From Linyphia triangularis (Eukaryota; Arthropoda; Arachnida; Araneae; Linyphiidae), in contig OZ021722.1 of assembly GCA_963978545.1 (NCBI GenBank), forward strand, positions 41,233,565-41,297,564: a stretch of 64,000 nucleotides of DNA. The letters run 5' to 3'. How positions within the stretch are numbered: the first letter of the stretch is position 1; every line of letters begins with the position of its first letter. The notes under the pieces are model-generated. The model saw only the letters and a program-made list of their open reading frames with translations. It was not told where the DNA came from and did not search any database. Position numbers and translations under genes: made by a program. This document shows, one piece after another, positions 58,331 to 64,000 of the stretch.

Positions 58331-58642
58331 GTTTGAGCCCGAGAAACGCCGGACACTTCAGCTAGTCTTAAAGAAAGAATATAAATTTGCTTGTGATCTG
58401 GTAAATTGGTATTTGTCGCGCATGCAGAATACAAGTTCTATTGTTATGACCTTGAAACTTGAATTTGGAGAGTGCACAGATTAAATATTTGTAAAGTAGC
58501 AATACAGAATTATCTACTATGCATTGATTAACAATTTAGGTCTTGTCATTTTGCGAGGCATACACAATAAAAATAAACATGCACTGATTGTTACTGTGCC
58601 GGGTATTGCTGTGAATTCAAATGCCTTGTATAACAAACACAA

Positions 58643-59087
58643 TTGCGTCAATGCATTCAATTAAAATATTTTTTACGAAAAAATAGCAATGCATTAATGC
58701 GCAATATTATAAATACACTGGAACAGGAAATGTGGCTTACAAAACGTCTAAACATTATTAAGATAGAACCAAGTTTATCAAAAATAAAACAAAACGCTAC
58801 AGAAAGTATAGAAATTTCGTATACGTGCGAATCTATTCAACAGTTAACTTCACAATTAATTTTACAAAGTGAAAAAAAAAAAAAAAAAAAAAAGGTTCTG
58901 TTACTACGCAGAATTTAACAAAATTTCAACTTCCGCCTACAGTAAAAGAAACATATATTCAGCTTTAGTTGCACTACGCTACAGTAGTGAAGAGCTTATA
59001 AAACAAGATTGTCATGGAGAGACAAATTTTCAAACACGATCAGAAAAAGAAAATACAATAATGGAACAAAAAAAGCAACCCCCTTAA
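58643..59087 (+). pseudogene. Possible decayed coding region split by a poly-A
   Basis: Two plus-strand frames meet at a 22-nt poly-A (58872-58893). The first (58643-58918) is Lys/Asn/Ile-rich. The second, after the A-run, reads RFCYYAEFNKISTSAYSKRN and continues to a stop at 59087. A slip in the A-run would join them. No domain recognised; the AT-rich codons may be chance. Confidence 0.2.
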
Positions 59088-59259
59088 CTATGAAGTGATG
59101 CCTCGGACATTCAATCTTCAATTTAAAAATAAAATAACTATTTCCATAATACCTTAAGCAATGCAAAAGTAGCGTGGATATTTCCATTATAAGCAAAGAA
59201 ATCTATACAGAGGGACATTTGTTGTGGATGTCCCCCTTTGAAGACTTCTCTCATAATTG

Positions 59260-59470
59260 TTTCGGAGAGATTTTTTAAAAAGAAAACATTCACTTTACTT
59301 GCCCACCAACGACAATCAGTGCGTTGCGAAAAGTGACCTCGTGTTTTGTTTCGCAACGATTTGTCTTTTTTTTTTTTATCGTCTCTTCGTCTGATTTCTC
59401 CGTTGCCTTTGTTTTCCAGAACTGAAATAGCTTAGAATGTGAAATAAAATAATTCTGTAGAAGAACTTCG
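59260..59470. other. Short CpG-richer island
   Basis: CGACAATCAGTGCGTTGCGA and GTTTCGCAACG near a poly-T, with T/G-rich right flank. Weak example. Confidence 0.25.
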
Positions 59471-59474
59471 GAAG

Positions 59475-60495
59475 CTCTTCTGCTTAAGAGTTGAAGGCTG
59501 AATTCTTATTTATAAATTATATTTATTATAAAGGTTGAATTGATACAATTTTACTAATTAGTTAAAGCTGAAGCCTTTTGATGGTATACATAGTATATTA
59601 TTTTTTAATTTTCTCCATCGTTACTGGAAACCTTTGGGAGGGGGGGGGGGGGGGATATTGAAATAAAAATTCCCTATTGATGCCGTTTGTATGCTGTGAG
59701 ACAAAAACTACCACATGTGTTTGAAAGCAATTTCAGTCCTAATATATTTCTGTAATCACCGCTATTTAGGTGGTCGTTGTTTCTCCGATGAACTCGATAT
59801 TTCAAATTGTGTAATTTTTTTCTTTTTCTGCTACATCACGAAAGAGGGTAGACATTTTTAATTTAATAACTAAAATACATTTTTAATATGACGTAATGGA
59901 GTATAATATGCTTCTGGTCCATATTAACCATAATTCAACAGCAAACGTAAATATTATTTCTTTTCAAATTTTCTTATCAGGGAAATCTAATTTTTTAAAT
60001 TTAAAATTGCTTTAAAGAAGTGTGCTGCCATCTATTATAAGCTTAGCAATATTAAGATATTAATAATATTGAAACATATATTACGATTTTTTTAATTTTT
60101 TTTTTAATAATGTTTCCTCTTCAAAAAACTCTTCTTTAAATGTTTATCAATTAATTTAAACTTTCTGTGTGAAGTGAACTCTACCTTTATATTATATTTA
60201 TATTATATCTATTTCATTTTTTTCGCAGTTTTTGATGAATAATGAGTGAATGTTTTCGAAAATATTTGATTGTTAAGTATGGGTCTGTCGTAAAAGATGA
60301 TAAATTTAGTTATTTATAATGTTGCTTCCCTTAAGAAAAATTTCACCGCACATCACTGAGTTTTTCGATAAAAGAGTAATGATGGTTTTTCTTCTCTTCA
60401 TTTTCATCCATATGGATTACCTTTTCTGTCCGAAAAAATATGTATTAGCAATACAAGGCAACACTACTTAAGATAATTAAGAGCATAATAATTAA
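59475..60495. other. AT-rich DNA with 15-nt poly-G
   Basis: Poly-G 59640-59654. No gene or element seen. Confidence 0.5.
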
Positions 60496-60499
60496 CGTT

Positions 60500-61040
60500 A
60501 TCTATAATACAAGCTTTCCGAATACGAATCTAGCCTTCCCACCACTCTCAATTTTCGGAGCAAACTCTCTTTAGTTCCCATTCGTTTTCGAATGTAAAAG
60601 AATCCAAGAAGGTCATCCGTTTCAATCTCATTTCTCCTACGAACACATTCTCGATATCTGCACCATTTCCCTTTCTAATACATTTATCAAAACCCTTCCC
60701 TTAAGAATCTTACTTTCCATTCTGCTTCTCCTAAGATTTCCGGGGATCCGATGATTTTTCTGGACCGGGTGGCGGATTATGGCCGCGCCAATGGTTTGCA
60801 CAGAGGAGATTTGCTTCAGCCTTCGGAGTTCTCGCGGCCCTTTCACGATCCACTTGCTCCTGAGCTGCCCGATTTTCCGTCTCGGCGGAGCTCGGTTTCA
60901 TCACATAATCCTGTCCTGGCTTCTTCCTTCTCTCTTAAGCTCGCGATTTCTTCTCAAACGAACTTAGGAGTGAGGATGGGCTGCTGGTATGTATTTCTAC
61001 GGTGCATGAGTGGAAGAATTTTATTTTGCTCACTCTTTTT
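60500..61040. other. GC-rich skew-switch island
   Basis: 60481-60600 has C29, G15; 60961-61020 has C6, G21. Core (60720-60960) is CpG-rich (GGCCGCGCC, CTCGCGGCCC). The plus ORF 60751-61056 is the most protein-like of the island ORFs but shows no domain and ends in poly-Phe from a T-run. Confidence 0.45.
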
Positions 61041-61325
61041 TTTTTTTTTTAATTAATTAAAATATTTGTTAATAATAAATGAAAGTTGGGATGAGTTCGG
61101 AAAAACAGTTTTTAAAAATATTCGCATTCGAGAGACTAGAAATATATTAAAAAGTCAATGCATTCTTTCTAATGAGGCTCGTAAAAAAAAAGGAAAGGTT
61201 TGGCGAGATTTCTGGTTTTGAGTTATAAGCTATATTTTTTTATTCGAAAATGTTTTAAATGAAATATCATTGACTTATAGTTAAAATGCTTTGACTCTAA
61301 TTTGCCATTTTTCCTAGGAGGGAAA

Positions 61326-61507
61326 GCCGATCAAACGGTATAGTGGTTAGCGTGCTAGCTTCTAGACCGTGAGGTTGCGGGTTCAAGTCCCGTGTAAGGC
61401 ATGGGTGTTTGTAAATGTATGTTGGCTTGTCTAATGACGAATGTTTCGGCGTATTATAGCCCTCGTGTTGCTGACGGTGCCAGATCATCTGAAAACAACC
61501 AACCAAA
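61326..61507 (+). mobile_element. tRNA-derived SINE, family 1, copy 3
   Basis: GCCGATCAAACGGTATAGTG head, box B-like GGTTCAAGTCCCG and CAACCAACCAAA end. The duplication CCTAGGAGGGAAA (61313-61325) matches CCTAGGGGG...AA (61508-61526), where a G-run has expanded to 13. Confidence 0.92.
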
Positions 61508-61529
61508 CCTAGGGGGGGGGGGGGAAGCC

Positions 61530-63176
61530 TTCTAAGTGGTTTTTTCGGCATGACCTCATCGCTTTTTATAGAAAATTTATTTTGTTGATGAAGTTGCAGC
61601 TTTTAAAAATCGATAAGTATTAGCGTCCCGTTTCCAAATATATCAAAACAGTTATTTTTGACCAAACGCGGAGTTCGCAACTTTTCACGCTTAGCCGACT
61701 ATACAACATTTTATAACTTCTCAAAATAATAGCATGAGAACACTCTTTTCGTTAACGATTCACATTTCTTAAGTAACTTAAGTGTAAAAAAAAGTTGTTT
61801 AAATTTTTCCCAATACTTTTTGTAGTTTTTTCCTAACTTGGATTTCTATAGTTTGTAAGATACAAGTTGGAAAAGGCCATGCAGTGACGTACAAATTTTT
61901 GCAACTTTATAACACAGAAATAATTTTTTGGTTGTCTGCATAACAAAATTAAGTTTTCTCAGAGAGAAATCTTGGATATATGCCAAGTTTCCCGCGAAAG
62001 TTTTATGACCTCATTTGAATATTCTGTCTTTAATATTAAAAAAAGCGAAGTTCTGCGTTTTCCAAACCATTTCTTCATAATTTCCTATTCTTTTTCTCTC
62101 AATTTAGAATTTTTTGGCCCACCCAATCGATGCTAAAAAACACCACCTAAAAATCTGATGGTCACAAAATCAACATTTTAAATCTAATATTATAAGTCAA
62201 TATTGACCTTTTATCATACTTCTAAATCGGCGCATAACGCTTATGCTCTTTCATAGCGTAAAATCTGAAATACATATGGAAACCTATCCAGCCGCAAATG
62301 TATCAAGAACCGTTTGCCGGGGTAAAGGGTAGCTACCGAGAAGAATGCTACTTGATGGCTGCGTCCTATTTTTAGCTTACTCCGGAAGAACTCTTTCCAC
62401 TTGGCCCAGCTTTCTATCTGTTTTACCAGTAGCACTAAAGAGAGTGTGCAATGAGGGGACTACCTAGAGCGCACCCAATATAAACACACATTGCAAAAAC
62501 GTTTCATGCAGATAAAGATCTTCGAGTTTGGATAGTTTTGTCTTAGCTTCAATATCGTAAAATTTATTTTAAAGTAATGGACACTTTCGCTTTCATTTTA
62601 ATAGTAATGTCTTCTCCTCTGCTGATAAAATATACAAGTGAAAAAGTCTATATAAGAGTAAACTATCTCTATTGCTCAATTTTAGGTCAGGTTGTCTGGT
62701 ATATCAATACGTCGGCGCAGTAAAGCATTCGCGTAGATCCAGGAAAAAAATCCAAATACAACCAGCTCTGTAGACTGTTACCAATGACAATATAAGTCTC
62801 ATCCAAACTGCGTGAAAAAATGCATTAAAAATATGGCACTTTTTTCAGACGCTTTAAATCTCAATTAAATGGATACATTTTTAATCCCAACTAAAGATTC
62901 TTCGGCCAATGAATCAACCGATTGTATTAGTGAATTAACAATTAACTCATAAAAACCAAGTTTTTATTATATATCCTATATTTACTATTAATCCTATACA
63001 TGCCGACTTTTAAGTTAAATTACATTGAACTTTTACTCCTAGTGAATATACATTAGTTTTACAAATTCTTAGTAGAGATGTAAACTCAAGATCGATCAAT
63101 AAAATGATTCAAGGACGAGTTAGTTCGGACACGGTTAAAATTTTTAAATTTGGAAAGACGTTTAAATTACATGTGT
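61530..63176. other. AT-rich non-coding DNA
   Basis: Contains a minus ORF (62241-62435, 64 codons, with PGKRFLIHLRLDRFPYV) of somewhat protein-like composition but no recognised family. Confidence 0.4.
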
Positions 63177-63184
63177 GTAAGGAT

Positions 63185-63254
63185 TAGAGGTCCGAAATAT
63201 CAATCAAAATAAATATCGATAATATATCGTTGCATAGAAAAAATATATCGATAC

Positions 63255-63286
<32 letters not shown>

Positions 63287-63975
63287 GATTTTCAATTTTG
63301 CCAGAAACGAAGTTTGTCGGGGCAAATTTCTATTTTTCATGAATTCCTACCAAAATTGTTTTAATAAATAAATTATAAAAATTGTTTTAATAAATGAATT
63401 ATAAAAATTGTTTTAATAAATGAATTATAAAAATTGTTTTAATAAATAAATTATAAAAATTGTTTTAATAAATCAATTATAAAAATTGTTTTAATAAATA
63501 AATTATAAAAATTGTTTTAATAAATAAATTATATTATCAATCAGAATAAATAAAATACATTTGGATGTCAATGCATAAATTCACATTTATTTTTAAAGAA
63601 GAAATTTTGAAAAGTAGTTTACCACATATTTTGCTGATAGAGATGTTTTTAATATTTAAAATAATATGCAAATTCCAGGCACCCGTTGGCAACAGAAACG
63701 GCGCAATGTTAATGACTACTAATATATGATCTTATCTTTCCATTACATTTTCTTTTTGGTTAGGGTGCCATTTTAACTGTTTCTCAGCCAAGTCGAAACT
63801 TTTGTTTTGATGTTTTTCAAAAGGGAATAAAGAAAATCGAAAAAACACATGGTACTACAAAACGATCATCAAAAAACTAAAAATGTTTGAAAATATCGAT
63901 GGCTTGTATCGATATTTTTACTATCGATATTATAAAAAAAAAAATATCGTCTTATCGATATATCGCCAACCTCTA
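63185..63975. mobile_element. hAT-type MITE with TATCGAT-rich ends, 791 bp
   Basis: Perfect 8-bp duplication GTAAGGAT (63177-63184, 63976-63983). Ends TAGAGGTCCGAAATATCAAT and, from the right, TAGAGGTTGGCGATATATCG. Many TATCGAT palindromes in both subterminal regions (63210-63255, 63893-63963). Interior holds a 28-nt poly-T (63259-63286) and a minisatellite. No transposase. Confidence 0.93.
63352..63533. repeat. 26-bp minisatellite, seven copies
   Basis: Unit AAAAATTGTTTTAATAAATR, then AATTAT. Copies differ almost only at one base (A, G, G, A, C, A, A in the AAATxAATTAT position). Contained within the hAT MITE. Confidence 0.97.
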
Positions 63976-64000
63976 GTAAGGATTCTATTTGTGTGTGCTT

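Noticed and set aside
60751..61056. 101-codon ORF in a CpG-rich island
   Set aside because: Considered as a first exon, but it has no domain, ends in poly-Phe and has no splice signal I can defend.
63352..63533. CRISPR-like array of regular repeats
   Set aside because: The units abut with no spacers and vary at one base, so it is a eukaryotic minisatellite.

Overview
This window looks like non-genic DNA from a large, AT-rich, repeat-dense animal genome, most probably an arthropod. The evidence is eukaryotic mobile elements of many classes (Ty3/gypsy, tRNA-derived SINEs, Helitron, hAT, piggyBac, Tc1/mariner, pogo, a THAP-domain element), long AT, ATTT, poly-A/T and poly-G/C tracts, and the absence of operons or compact genes. 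A spider or other chelicerate is a guess only. I recognise no host protein-coding exon with confidence and no RNA gene. The recognisable coding sequence belongs to mobile elements and is broken.

Layout. 0-7.8 kb: AT-rich DNA with GC-rich islands, a 0.45-kb ATTT/AT microsatellite (1631-2076) and one copy of a dispersed 0.44-kb repeat. 7.86-10.69 kb: a defective minus-strand Ty3/gypsy element with a 5' LTR, a tRNA-Leu primer site, a Gag-like N terminus joined directly to integrase, a frameshifted integrase, a polypurine tract and almost no 3' LTR. 11.5-12.2 kb: hAT element with a transposase remnant. 14.4-15.3 kb: old tandem repeat carrying a SINE, beside a hAT MITE. 18.6-20.3 kb: two piggyBac-type MITEs and a foldback repeat. 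23-24.2 kb: SINE copies and an LTR-like piece. 28.3-31.3 kb: a 3.0-kb TA-flanked element with a 0.9-kb hAT element nested inside. 32.5-33.3 kb: solo LTR of the gypsy family. 36.8 kb: second-family SINE. 38.8-41.9 kb: two copies of a three-copy repeat, a pogo-type MITE and a mariner-type MITE. 45.95-47.4 kb: terminal-inverted-repeat element with a THAP-domain ORF. 47.7-48.2 kb: a perfect hairpin and a TA-flanked MITE. 54.2-55.8 kb: two non-autonomous Helitrons head to tail. 57.3-58.3 kb: third copy of the three-copy repeat, inserted in an old tandem repeat. 61.3 kb: third SINE-1 copy. 63.2-64.0 kb: hAT MITE with a 26-bp minisatellite.

The most unusual signal is not a gene. About sixteen GC- and CpG-richer islands of 0.3-1 kb recur every few kb. 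Where I looked closely, the plus strand is C-rich (often A+C-rich) on the left and G-rich (G+T-rich) on the right. Hand counts of 120-nt flanks show G:C changing from 16:43 to 40:14, 3:49 to 31:9, 12:37 to 45:11, 9:34 to 30:13 and 11:47 to 34:14 across five islands. This polarity fits divergent transcription (enhancer or promoter) or replication initiation zones. The sequence alone cannot decide between them.
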